A DNA stretch of 64,000 nucleotides from Magnolia sinica (Eukaryota > Streptophyta > Magnoliopsida > Magnoliales > Magnoliaceae): assembly GCF_029962835.1 (NCBI RefSeq), contig NC_080582.1, positions 77,620,177-77,684,176 of the forward strand. Reading direction: 5' to 3'. Under the pieces are notes generated by a model, which worked only from the letters and a program-made list of their open reading frames with translations, made no database searches and was not told where the DNA came from. Positions 11,601-20,650 of the stretch are shown piece after piece (position 1 is the first letter of the stretch; the number at the start of each line of letters is the position of its first letter). A program made the position numbers and the translations under genes.

Positions 11601-14600
11601 TTTGGGAATATCTTGCAGAGGACCAGGTCCCTTGGTCTAAACCTTCGAACCTTGACCCTGGAGTTGTAGAATCGGGCAACCTGTTGTTGCCGAGCCATGA
11701 TCTTGAGCTTGGCCAGTTCTCCTGTTTCTTCAAGGAGGTCAAGACTCATTAATGCGGGGGCGTTTTTACACCGGGCTCGAGTGGGGTGGCCTATGGGATG
11801 CAGGGGCACACTCAAGGTGGGTGGACTGCATAACCCATGAATTTGGGGCTCGTGGAGGCGGGTGACTCATATGAGGCGGAGCCCATGGATTTGGGGCCCA
11901 CGAGGGGGCGAAATCCATGGATTTAGGGCCCATGAGGGGGTTTGGCTGAGGACCTAATCCATGGATTTAGGGCCTGGGCTATGAGATAAAAGGATTAATT
12001 CGCCATGCTCTAACAGTTCGAGCTTTTAGAGCAACTGGTTAATTGTCCTGCATCAAATTGGTATCAGAGCAAGAGGTCTAGTGTTCGAGACTCCTTACTG
12101 GGGGTGATTAATGCAGGGGTATTTTCACACCAAGCTCAAGTGGGGTGGCCTGTGGGATGCAGGAAAGGTGTTTTGTAACGGTAACGGTGGCCGTAACGGT
12201 CACCGTCGTTACCTTTACGATACGGGTCGTAATGGTTGTTATGACCCCTGTAACGGCCGTTACGATCTCTTTTTTTATTGAAAAAAATCCTGAAAAACCT
12301 GTATTTGCCCTGTAATGTTGATTAAAAAGTATGGAAAACTTGTATTTGCCCTATAACAAACAATTACGGGGCTGTTATGGCCTTTATAGGGGATGTAATG
12401 TGCCGTTAACAGCAATTACGAGTCATTTTTTCCATAACGACTGTTACGGCCGTTACGACCCTGTAATGTGTAACGGTTGCCACCGTTACCTTTATGTAAC
12501 GGCCTTTACGGCCTCGTAACGACACACCATGGATGCAAGGGCACACTTGAGGTGTGTGGCCCGTGGAGGCGAGTGACTCGTGTGAGGCGGAGCTTATGGA
12601 TTTGGGGCCCACGAGGGGGCAAAACCCATGGATTTGAGCCCATGAGGAGGGTTCGGCCAAGGACCTAACCCATGGATTTGAAGCCGGGGCTATGAGATAA
12701 AGGGATTAATTTGCCATGCTCTAACAGTTCGAGCTTTTAGAGCAACTGGTTAATTGTCCTGCATCACTCATAGTCATCTGTTCGACGTTCTGGTCCTCGT
12801 CCTAAGACCGCACACGTGCTGTAGGGAGTCCCACTCCAACTGGGACAATGGCCTCGACTCTGAATGAAAGGGAGAACGGGGTCTCCTTGGTTGAAGACCG
12901 AGCTGTAGTCTTATAGGCCCAAAGTACGAAAGGGAGCTCCTTGACCCAGGCACCTTTTGCCTTCTCGAGCTTGGTTTTGAGATGATTTTTTATTATTTTG
13001 TTGATCACTTCGACTTGTCCATTCGATTAAGGGTGCTGAGGTGACGAATATGCATTTTGGATGCCGAGCTGCCTCCCTTTGTTTGAGACGATGGTGTGTG
13101 GGATACCAAATCGACAGATGATGTTCTTCCATACAAAATCGGTGACTTTCTACTCGGTGATTCTGGCCACGGTCTCGGCTTCCTCCCACTTTGTGAAATA
13201 ATTTAATACTACAATAGCATATCAAGTTTACCCTTTGCCTGGGGGTAATGACCCTATGATGTTGATACCCCACTGAGCAAATGGCAAGGGTCCATTCATG
13301 GGAATCAACTATCGCATTTCCGAGCAAAGCGCTTAGCGTCATCTTGGAGGGTCAGCCAGAAGTAGCCTTGCCGGATGACCTTGTGGGCTAAGTCTTGGCT
13401 GCCAGAGTGATTGCCACATATTCCTTCGTGAATTTCTTTCAGGACGTAGTCAGACTCTTCTGGTTGGAGGCACCTGAGATAGGGCAGGGAGAACGCCTTT
13501 TCAAATAAGACGTCCCCAATCATCACGTACCAGGCCGATTTGAGTTTGAGTCGTCGTGCCTTCAATTTGTCATCGGGGAGCTTTCCTTCTTTGAGGTACT
13601 CTATGATCGGGTCCATCCAGCTTGGGGTCATGCATACGGGTAGAATGACATTCGACCTGAGCTGATTGATGCTCAACTCGATAGAAACTCTATTGGAACA
13701 ATATTCGGGATGACCCCTTCAATCGCAGACGCTAGCTTTGCTAGCGCATCCGCCCATGAGTTTTCCGCCCTTGAGATTAAATTGACACTACACTTTTCGA
13801 ATTTGCCCATCAATTCTTGAGCCTCGCACAGGTATGCAATCATGCGCATCTCCTTTGCCTGGTATTCTTGGGAGATCTGGTTGATGACAAGCTGAGAGTC
13901 GCAAGGGACTTTGAGGACCCGAGCCCCCCATAGTCATCGCTAACCTGAGTTCCGCTAGCAGCGCTTCATATTCAGCCACGTTGTTCGAAGTTCGGAAACC
14001 AAACCTCGGAGCGTACTGGATTGATGTTAGGTCGACGGCTAGGAGGACGATCCCGGCTTCGCCATGTTTGGAGTTGGACAATCCGTCCACATACAACGTC
14101 CAGATGCTATGGTCAACTTTTGTCGTCCGAGTGTTTTTGATCAACTGGCCGAGCCCTGTATCATTCGGCGTGGTGGTTGATCGGTAGGCTTTGCTTTCTT
14201 GACTAGACTTGCTGGCTGGGTCGAGAGGTTCTTTTGGGCTGTCCGAGGCAGCCTTGTTCTCCTGACCAGTAAGCTCGATGATGAAGTCAGCCACTGCTTG
14301 ACCCTCAATGGCGCTTCTTGGCTGGTACTTGATATCGAACTCGCTAAGCTCGATGGCCCATTTAGTGAGCCTCCCTGATACCTCGGGCCTCTGAAGTACC
14401 TGGCGGAGAGGCTGGTCGGTTAAGACTATTATCGTGTGAGCTTGGAAGTATGGGCGAAGCTGTCGAGATGATATTATCCGAGCTAGAGCCAGTTTTTCCA
14501 AGTCTGGATATTGCGCCTTGGTCAGAACCAAGGCTTTGCTGACGTAGTACACCGGACGTTGCTTCCCTTCAAATTCTCGGATGAGAGCAGAGCTGACTGC

Positions 14601-17600
14601 GGTTGCGGAGTCTGCCAAGTACAATAACAAGGGCCCTCCCTGTTCTGGTTTTGATAGCAACGGGGGTGATCTTAGGTACTGTTTCAACCGTTGGAACGCT
14701 TGCTCGCAATTTAGGGTCCATTCTGCCTTCTTATTACCCTTCAGCTGCTGAAAGAAGGGGAGGCATTTGTCGGTTGCCCTGGACACAAAGCGATTGATGG
14801 CGGCGATCCTGCCGGTGAGGCACTAGATCTCCTTCACCGTCCGAGGTGACTTCATATCTAGTAGAGTTTTGATTTTGTCGGGGTTTGCTTTAATTCCTCT
14901 CTGGCTAACCTGGAAACCGACGAACTTACCCGAGCCGACTCCGAACGCACACTTGGTCGAGTTCAGCTTCATTTGGTATTGCTTTAAGATTGACAAAGCC
15001 TTGTCGAGGTCAGCTGCGTGGTTGGTGGCCTTGATGCTTTTCACCAGCTTGTCGTCGACGTAGACCTCCACGGACCGTCCAATCTGTCGAGCAAACATTT
15101 TGTTCACGAGCCACTGATATGTAGCTCCAGCATTATTTAATCCAAAAAGCATGACCCTGTAATTGTAAAGACCATTGTCGGTGACGAAGGTCGTCTTTTG
15201 CTTGTCACACGGGTGCATGACTATCTGATTATAGCCTGAGTATGCGTCCATGAAGCTTAAGAGCTCATGTCCGATCGTGCTATCGACCAGTTGGTCAATT
15301 CTGGGGAGAAGAAAGTTGTCCTTGGGGCAGGCTTTATTCAGGTCGGTATAGTCGACGCAAACTCGCCACTTCCCGTTGGACTTCTTCACCAGGGCGACAT
15401 TGGTGATCCAGTCAGGGTAATAGACTAATTCGATAAACCCTGCATCCAAAAGCTTGTCGACCTCTTTTACGATTACGGCATATCGCTTTGGCTCAAACAC
15501 TTTCCTCTTCTGTCTGGCCGATTTGCAATCAGGATCTATGTTCAGCTTGTGGACCATCACCTAGGGGCTAATGCTTGGCATATCCTGATGGGACCAGGCC
15601 AATACGTCGGCATTGCGTCGGAGGAGATCCATCATTTGCTTTCGGGAGTCGAGAGCCAGCAATGATCCGATCTGGACTAATTGGGTCGGATCAGACTTGT
15701 CAAGGGGAATAGTCAAAAGATCTTCTATCGGAGATCCTCTTTCTGATGAATCTTACCTAAGGTCAAGCGAGTTGACTACTAGGGTCTGGACGGGAGCGTT
15801 AGTTCTCAGAGCGGTTGAGTAACACTGCCGAGCTTCATGCTGGTCTCCTCAGAGATAGCCGACCTCATCATCAGTAGAAAATTTCATCATGAGGTGGTAT
15901 GTGGATACCATGACTCTCATGGAGTTAAGGGACAATCATCCGATGATGACATTGTATGCTAAGGGGTAGTCCACCACTAAGAAGTCGACCATTGTGGTGG
16001 TCTGATTCTACCCTTCTCCTACAGTGACAGGGAGTAGGATAGAACCCTCAGAGATGACTTTATCTCTCGCAAAGCCGTGCAGCGGGGTCTTAACGGGTTG
16101 GAGACGTGATTTATCAATCCTCATCTTATTGAACACTTCGGCGAAGAGTATATCGGTTGAGCTGCCTATGTCTACGAGAATGCGATATACTTTTCAATTA
16201 GCTATAGTCATAGCTATGACTAGAGCATCGTTGTGTGGGTGCTGGATACCGCAAGCGTCCTTGGAAAATATCAGATTGCATGGGCGCATCCGCTGTTCTT
16301 TGGAGGGTCTGCTGGTGAGATGAATATAATGGTCTAGGTCGGTACTCTGAGCACGGGCCTTCCGGGCTCGGTTTGAGTCACCACCTCCTCCCGGCTCGCC
16401 ACAGATGGTAAAGATCTCGAGATTACCGTCGACGGCTCTGTTGGGTTGTTCAGCTTTCCGACCTAATCATTCCCCTTTGATGTACTCTCATAGTTGTCTG
16501 CTGTAGAAGAGGGCCTCAATCTCTTCCTTGAGGTCGAAACAATCACTGGTGGTATGGTCGTGGTCGCGGTGGAAGCGGCATTATTTTCGCTTATCCCACT
16601 GGTCTGCGTTGGTCTTCATACAACTCGGCCACTTCAGCAGTCGTTTATCTCGGACTTCCAGAAGGACTTGTTTTGGCGAGGCATTGAGAGGGGTGTACCT
16701 ACTGAACCGACTCTCAGGACGTCTGCTCGGCCGCTGACCTCTTGTTTTGTCCTCGTTGGGTCTCTTTTTGTTATAGGTCGCCCGGGGTGGGGCTTACTCT
16801 TTGCGCTTTTTGTCCTTCGCCGAGCTCTCGGTATTCCGTGTAGCCTTTCAGGAATTGAAGAGGTCTTCGGCATTAGAGGACTTCTGTGCTCGATTCATGA
16901 GCTCTCCCAGGGTCGTCGAAGGGTTCTTCCCTATTGAAAAGAGGAACCTCCCTTCCCTGAGACCGACTATCGTAGCGGTCAGAGCTATTTTGTCCGAGTA
17001 ATCGTCAACCTGCACTACCTTCCCATTGAACCGCACAATGTAGTCTTTCATGGTTTCTCCTTCTCTTTGCTTGATGGTGAGCAGGTGAGTAGACGGTTTT
17101 CGTTGTTCCTTCCCGACAATAAACTATGTTAGGAATGCCTTACTGAGGTTGGTGAAGGAGCTGATCGACCTCGGCTTTAGTTGCCTGTACCAGCTCTGTG
17201 CATCTCTTGTCAAGGTTAAGGAGAAGGCACGACACATGTTTGGCTTGGACGCCGATTGGAGCTCCATCCAAGCTTTGTAGGATTTTAGATGCTCTGTAGG
17301 GTCTCCAGAACCCGAATATGGGGTGATGGGTGGCATCCGGAACCTCGAGGGTAGAGCAGAGCTCATGGTGTCGTTGATGAATGGTGGCCCTGTTTCCTCC
17401 ATCATTACGTCTATCGAAGTCGGGGCTTGCGCCCGATAAGCTTGGTGCATGACGCTGATCTGACCCCGCAGCTCGTTAAGCTAGACCTCCCAGGGATCCT
17501 TGTTCTCGGCGACAGTTTCGAGGGTCAGATCTTTCTCAGGTGCTTTCCCGTGCCTCCTCTTCTCCAGTTCATGATGTAGATCGGAAGGCTCCATCATTGA

Positions 17601-20600
17601 GGTCCTTGAAACATGAGACGGCGCCTGAGCGGATATGCCACGAGATACTTCTCTCCGAGAATTAGCTAGCGTAGAGTTCTCGGCAGCCGCCTGGGCAACC
17701 GTCTCCTGATTAGGGAGGGGGAGTTGCCTTTCTAGCATTTGCCTCATTTGGCCGAGCTCACTGGCCAGCGTTTCGACCTGGTTCTGCAAGGAAAGGTAGC
17801 GGCCTCTTCGGTTCCGAGATCGTTGCATCGGGCCCGTGGGAGCGGACTCGGTTTGGAGTTGGGAAGACAAGTTCTGCGATTGGGCTGCCCAACAGGCTCA
17901 GGGCTGGCAGCAACAGTGGTGGGAGAGGCTTTCCTTCCTTTCGCCATTGTTCTTTTTTGATAAAGCAGGAACGACTTTTGATGTCGTTTCCCACAGATGG
18001 CGCCAAAATGTTGAGGCAAGAATCTGGACCGCCCTCTTCCGACCTCCGAGCACTTGCACAGGAGAAGAACAAAGGAGATCCTCTGATGCCAAAATCAGGC
18101 CTGAAATCTGGGTTTGGTCGTGATTGAAGGGTTTAGGGCGAGAGATTCTGCGTACCCTTTCAGTGGGAGTAGGTCCTCTATTTATAGTGTATGGAGGATA
18201 GGGTCGTCCACAATCTTAGGCACGACTTCAGCTGTTAGGCGGGATGTGCGCGAGTGGTGAATGTGGGCAGCTACCCTGGAATTATGCGGTGGACGGTTAG
18301 GCGCTACTGATGGGCGTCAACGGTTACCCCAGAGTCGTGCATGGTCGAGGAAAATCATCCGCCCAGCCGAGGAGGTAGGTCATCATGATTCTAGTTAGGA
18401 CATTATGGGTCAGCACGGTGTGGACCCCTCAGTAGGACATCACAAAGATTCGGGCTGAACCTCTGTTTACTTGTGTCAGAACCGAACTAGACCAACTGAT
18501 TGAGTGGATGGAGCAGACCCGAACCGAGCCGAGCGTTTCCCTGAGCGGAGCTGAACTCAACGATTGATCGGCCAGGGATTGCTCTGAGGAGCTTGGAAAT
18601 TCTATATTGGTCATCTGGGCTATTGGTTTTTCCGAGCTGGAGGTTGGGCCTATCTTCTCGTCAGTTCCATCTGTCCTCGATGAGCTCTTCCTCAACTTTA
18701 CCGAGCCGATCAACCCCTTGGGCCTGTCCTGAGCTGAGCTGGATTGACCAAGGCATTTCAAGACAGTCCTTGTGAGGTGCATAGGTGGAAGCTTGGGGGC
18801 GTGCACTGCCGAAGACTGCGCTTGGGGAAGTGAACTCCATCTCCTCTGGGCACGGTGGCGTAGGAGTGTGTGCTCGTCAGCTCGAGCCGGCCCTGAGGAT
18901 GGTCGCACTATATTTCCCCGTAACAGCTACCATTAGCATTAACTCTATCCAAAGTCTTTTTCAATGCTTCACCTGTTTGCACACAGGTATCATCACTCGA
19001 TATCATATTTCTAAATCAATTTTTTTCTGCACAAACTTAATTTCAAGCATATGACCCCATTCAAAATTTCTAATTAGAATTTAAAGCATCTAATCCTTCT
19101 ATTCATAACGAACAGATGAAAGAAAAGAAAAATGTACCTCCCCGTAGCTAGCATAGCACCACTGCAGAAGAGAGTTTCTCATGGATTCCTGATCTTGCAT
19201 CAATCTTTCCAAACCATGTTTCTGGCTCTCTTGTGCTTCTGGACTATATTCGAAATCATGAACCTGAATATTTTAAAAAAAAAAAAAAAATGAAAGAAAA
19301 AAGAAAGAAACAAACAAAGAAAGCATCACGTGAAAGCCTGTTGATAATAGACTGGCTAAAGAAGAATTTCCATATATAAAACTAGAATTATTGGTTAACC
19401 ATTTCAAACAGTACCTATTATCAAATGATGGAAAGCACCTGTGTAGCACATTCACTATCAACTCCACTGTAGCAGAATCTGCCATGGCGGTATCTGTCAT
19501 GTGAGTGTGTTGAAACAGTCTATCAAGATAGTTATGGACCATCAAAAATAGCTTGCAAGAAATTTCTTAATTTATGATCAGACGAATTCAGTCTGCACTT
19601 CTACCCTCTAACATTCCCAGATCTCTGAAGTTGTTCATCTTCCCACTGAGCATTATCAGTAGTAAACTGTGATAACTTCTTGTTCTAAGTGACATCGTTG
19701 TTCCATCATTGTGTATCTGCAATCCACATACATACAATCTACATAAGTGGGACTAAAAACTCAGCTTACATGTGACTTATAATCCTCTAGGCTAAGCCCA
19801 AACCTGGCCAGGGTGGACTCAAGCTTCACATTCCAGTCAAGTCCAATTGCACCTCTAGATACAGTTTTGGGTTCCAGGAAGTAGAACAATAGTACAAAAG
19901 TCTCAAATGGTGATGTTGCCTTTACAAGTTCCAGCTAGTTTCTTACATGCATGCAGACATGAGAAAATACCTATATCCAAGTAGGGAAAATGTGAACCCA
20001 ACATCCTTCCTTTCATTTTTTTATTCTTATTCTTTTTTCCTTTCTGAACTAAGCTTCCATCCAATGTCAAGAATTTCCTTAATTTATGTTATCAAGTACC
20101 TCATAGTCCCATTCATTTTATATGCATTAGTTTTGGCTACATTACATTTTCGTTAGTCTGGTTTAATTGGATGTGTCACACACCTCACTAATTTATTTAA
20201 TAAATCTAAGGTGAAAACCAGTACTTCTTTTGTGAGAGAGAGAGAGAGAGAGACTACATGAAATTTGTGAGAGAATCTGATTGAGAGAGATTGGCAAGCT
20301 ATGGTTGGCACTGGCCCAAATGGAATGCTATCACTAGCCACGAGAAGCATATCTGAAATGGAATATAGAGGATCCAAAATCATCTTAAATCTTTAGTATG
20401 TACATACATAACAGTAAAATCTACCATTGACAAGCTACTTTCTTTAAAGAGCTTGTCGAATGCAAATTAGTAGAGCCAAAATAGGGCATGACCCACCCAT
20501 GATCTGTCCCAACAATTCAAGGGTCATGGTGTTTGGACTAACTCAAATTTGGAATGGACATTGGCGCACCTTGACATCTTGCACTTCAGGAAAATCTAGT

Positions 20601-20650
20601 AGATCAAGATAAATAGTATGGACGGTGCGCATATGCTCCTCCATGTCAAA
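5677..20650 (-). CDS. Unrecognised spliced gene, split by a retrotransposon (exons only)
   Basis: Minus-strand exon-like blocks run 20570-20650 (MEEHMRTVHTIYLDLLDFPE), about 19770-19901 (RGAIGLDWNVKLESTLARFG), 19439-19551 (MVHNYLDRLFQHTHMTDTAM), about 19139-19263 (HGLERLMQDQESMRNSLLQW), 18931 to about 18972 or 19010 (EALKKTLDRVNAN) and 5677-5795 (ELVDFVGPMEPLHGAVSLGV, ending in a TGA stop). Most have GT-AG edges. The exon ending at 18931 leaves one base (G), and the exon at 5795 begins with AT, completing GAT in frame. This links the two sides of the gypsy insertion. I do not recognise the protein. Some inner junctions do not keep phase (19439 to 19263, and a frameshifted block near 19,620-19,730), so exons are missing from my reading or the gene is decaying. 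The 5' end may lie near 22.6-23.5 kb, where the minus strand has a leader-like AAACCCTA-rich stretch. Confidence 0.5.
6120..7085 (-). repeat. Gypsy 3' LTR
   Basis: This LTR pairs with 18009-18925 over nearly its full length. It is slightly longer because of small insertions, for example GGCTAGAGCATGGGA near 6,200. Its outer end reads TATTGAGGC where the other copy has TGTTGAGGC, so the canonical terminal dinucleotide has mutated. A TATA-like TATAAATAG on the minus strand is kept near 6,310-6,320. It holds no gene. Confidence 0.9.
7086..7803 (-). other. Gypsy 3' non-coding region between integrase stop and 3' LTR
   Basis: The stretch lies between the pol stop codon at 7804 and the polypurine tract. 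Reading frames are short and unlike any gag-pol domain. Nothing else is seen in it. Confidence 0.6.
7804..7866 (-). pseudogene. Last 20 or so codons of gypsy integrase, beyond the copia insertion
   Basis: The minus strand encodes RPLLHPWNVEHLKVYYP and a TGA stop, the typical tail of plant gypsy integrases. The other side of the break (11499 onward, minus strand) ends in LEDL. Allowing for one copy of the 5-bp duplication, the frame runs straight across, so the copia element hit the LEDL codons about 20 codons before the stop. Confidence 0.85.
7867..8111 (-). repeat. Copia 3' LTR
   Basis: It begins TGTCAAAATAGAG on the + strand and ends GGTAACA. It is nearly identical to 11256-11498. Several of the differences are C/T or G/A changes, as expected for methylated transposon DNA. 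Confidence 0.9.
8119..10758 (-). pseudogene. Copia gag-pol, interrupted and lacking RT/RNase H
   Basis: The start is taken at MSSDKLESFHIRF (10758). The gag (UBN2-like) region runs to an in-frame stop at 10096. It is followed by a CCHC-type knuckle region (CFSYKAFGHIARDC) and a protease motif read as WYFDSDASNHMT, where DSGAS is usual, so the catalytic neighbourhood has a Gly-to-Asp change. Next comes a GAG-pre-integrase HxxxH motif (MWHRRLGHPNSD, 9,350 region), then the integrase core (HSDVWG, TFIDDFSHFT), with frameshifts near 9,331 and 9,258. After the linker (RPPNWYGF, about 8,240) the sequence jumps to the far C-terminus of a complete copia polyprotein (VFTKAMTQQRHQFLV), so reverse transcriptase and RNase H are missing. 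The element needs enzymes from elsewhere. Confidence 0.88.
10759..11255 (-). other. Copia 5' leader
   Basis: A stretch of about 500 bp lies between the primer binding site and the gag start. Long minus-strand open frames run through it, but they carry no recognisable domain. I treat it as untranslated leader. Confidence 0.55.
11256..11498 (-). repeat. Copia 5' LTR
   Basis: It begins TGTTAAAATAAAG and ends GATAACA on the + strand. On the minus strand it is followed directly by TGGTATCAGAGCAAGG, the primer binding site. Confidence 0.9.
11504..11744 (-). pseudogene. Gypsy integrase C-terminal domain, middle piece
   Basis: It encodes LDLLEETGELAKLKIMARQQ and then KVRRFRPRDLVLCK, PGPTWEGPYQI and SYRLEDL, the chromodomain-less C-terminal fold typical of plant gypsy integrases. 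It is cut at 11,499 by the copia element and at 11,745-11,749 by the TRIM element. Confidence 0.85.
11750..12766. mobile_element. TRIM-like miniature LTR retrotransposon
   Basis: The terminal direct repeats are 11750-12055 and 12109-12766. The second is enlarged by a MITE at 12164-12530; without it and the duplicated 9 bp it is about 280 bp. Ends are TAATGC...GCATCA. The 5-bp target duplication CTCAT is perfect (11745-11749, 12767-12771). The whole internal domain is only about 53 bp (12056-12108). It holds TGGTATCAGAGC, a tRNA-Met primer site, at 12059-12070 and a short TACTGGGGG purine-rich end. No protein is encoded. It split the gypsy integrase frame. Confidence 0.85.
12164..12530. mobile_element. 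Mutator-type MITE inside the TRIM LTR
   Basis: This 367-bp insertion has 9-bp flanks GGATGCAGG and GGATGCAAG (8 of 9), the duplication length of Mutator-like elements. The ends (AAAGGTGTTTTGTAACGG and, reverse complemented, ATGGTGTGTCGTTACGAGG) are inverted repeats. Many copies of GTAACGG/CCGTTAC crowd both ends, with an A/T-rich centre. No coding capacity. Confidence 0.75.
12772..13676 (-). pseudogene. Gypsy integrase, zinc-binding and core regions
   Basis: The N-terminal part has the HHCC-type zinc-binding region (HEGICGNHSG, then KRFARKCDS). The catalytic core is degraded. Downstream comes IKNHLKTKLEKAKGAWVKEL, then LPFVLWAYKTTARSST, then the ETPFSL motif. The frame changes between the zinc-binding part (13305-13676) and the core end (12802-13008), so at least one frameshift lies in the core. 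Confidence 0.8.
13788..14786 (-). pseudogene. Gypsy RNase H plus second (archaeal-like) RNase H
   Basis: The RNase H/connection part reads LYLADSATAVSSALIREFEG, YPDLEKLALA and LRPYFQAHTIIVLTDQPL. About 170 residues on, a second RNase H-like start appears (TLYVDGLSNSKHGEAGIVLL, then NNVAEYEALLAELRLA). This dual RNase H layout is known for Tat-lineage gypsy elements. After LRLA the frame slips, so the end of the second domain is read out of frame. Confidence 0.85.
14823..15560 (-). pseudogene. Gypsy reverse transcriptase
   Basis: Core motifs in order are VKKSNGKWRVCVDYTDLNKA, LLSFMDAYSGYNQI, LFGLNNAGATYQ and the catalytic box YVDDKLVKS. The box keeps both Asp residues but has Lys where plant Tat elements usually have Met. 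An in-frame stop precedes the RNase H part. The frame is the same as that of gag, so gag-pol was once a single polyprotein. Confidence 0.92.
15561..16847 (-). pseudogene. Gypsy gag end, zinc knuckle and protease region, decayed
   Basis: Near 16,500-16,600 the minus strand encodes a zinc-knuckle-like block CRFHRDHDHTTSDCFDLKEE. Fragments towards 15,900-16,000 resemble the protease region of plant gypsy elements (LAYNVIIG-like). Stops and frameshifts break the frame, so I cannot place the catalytic Asp with confidence. Confidence 0.6.
16848..17950 (-). pseudogene. Gypsy gag, three in-frame stops
   Basis: The gag frame can be followed through 17870-17481, 17450-17124 and 17051-16848, all in one frame, with stop codons between. 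The middle piece carries the capsid-like block MPPITPYSGSGDPTEHLKSY then CRAFSLTLTRDAQSWYRQL. The third carries KDYIVRFNGKVVQVDD. The stops are single-base changes (TAG, TAG, TGA), some of which fit C-to-T decay. Translation probably began near 17,950 (MAKGRKAS...), a different frame from the main one today. Confidence 0.85.
17990..18005 (-). promoter_or_regulatory. Gypsy primer binding site
   Basis: The minus strand reads TGGCGCCATCTGTGGG three bases after the 5' LTR end, a common plant gypsy primer site. Confidence 0.8.
18009..18925 (-). repeat. Gypsy 5' LTR
   Basis: On the minus strand it starts TGTTACGGGG and ends CTCAACA. A TATAAATAG box on the minus strand at 18178-18187 is the likely promoter core. 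It pairs with 6120-7085. Confidence 0.92.

Larger units (their letters stand above)
6120..18925 (-). mobile_element. Ty3/gypsy LTR retrotransposon, Tat-like, degraded, with nested insertions
   Basis: Direct LTRs at 6120-7085 and 18009-18925 enclose gag-pol on the minus strand. The target-site duplication GCTAC is perfect (6115-6119 and 18926-18930). The primer binding site (TGGCGCCATCTGTGGG, minus strand) is at 17990-18005, and a G-rich polypurine tract (GTAGGGGGCTTCTG) abuts the other LTR at 7086. Domain order is gag, zinc knuckle, protease region, reverse transcriptase, RNase H, a second RNase H-like domain, integrase. The second RNase H is the family hallmark of plant Tat elements. A copia element (7867-11498) and a TRIM-like element (11750-12766) interrupt the integrase C-terminus. 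Several in-frame stops and frameshifts show it cannot move by itself. It sits in an intron of the minus-strand gene of 5.7-20.7 kb, in the same orientation. Confidence 0.93.

Noticed and set aside
12000-12766. TAGAGCAACTGGTTAATT phrases in the TRIM LTR as a tRNA-like gene
   Set aside because: No cloverleaf with paired acceptor stem can be drawn; it is LTR sequence present in both copies.
16024-17001. Plus-strand frames at 16,024, 16,494 and 16,801
   Set aside because: Opposite strand of gypsy gag-pol; no domain of their own.
20153-20383. Minus-strand frame with DMLLVASDSIPFGPVPTIAC as a further exon
   Set aside because: Protein-like, but no convincing splice borders; not strong enough to add to the gene model.
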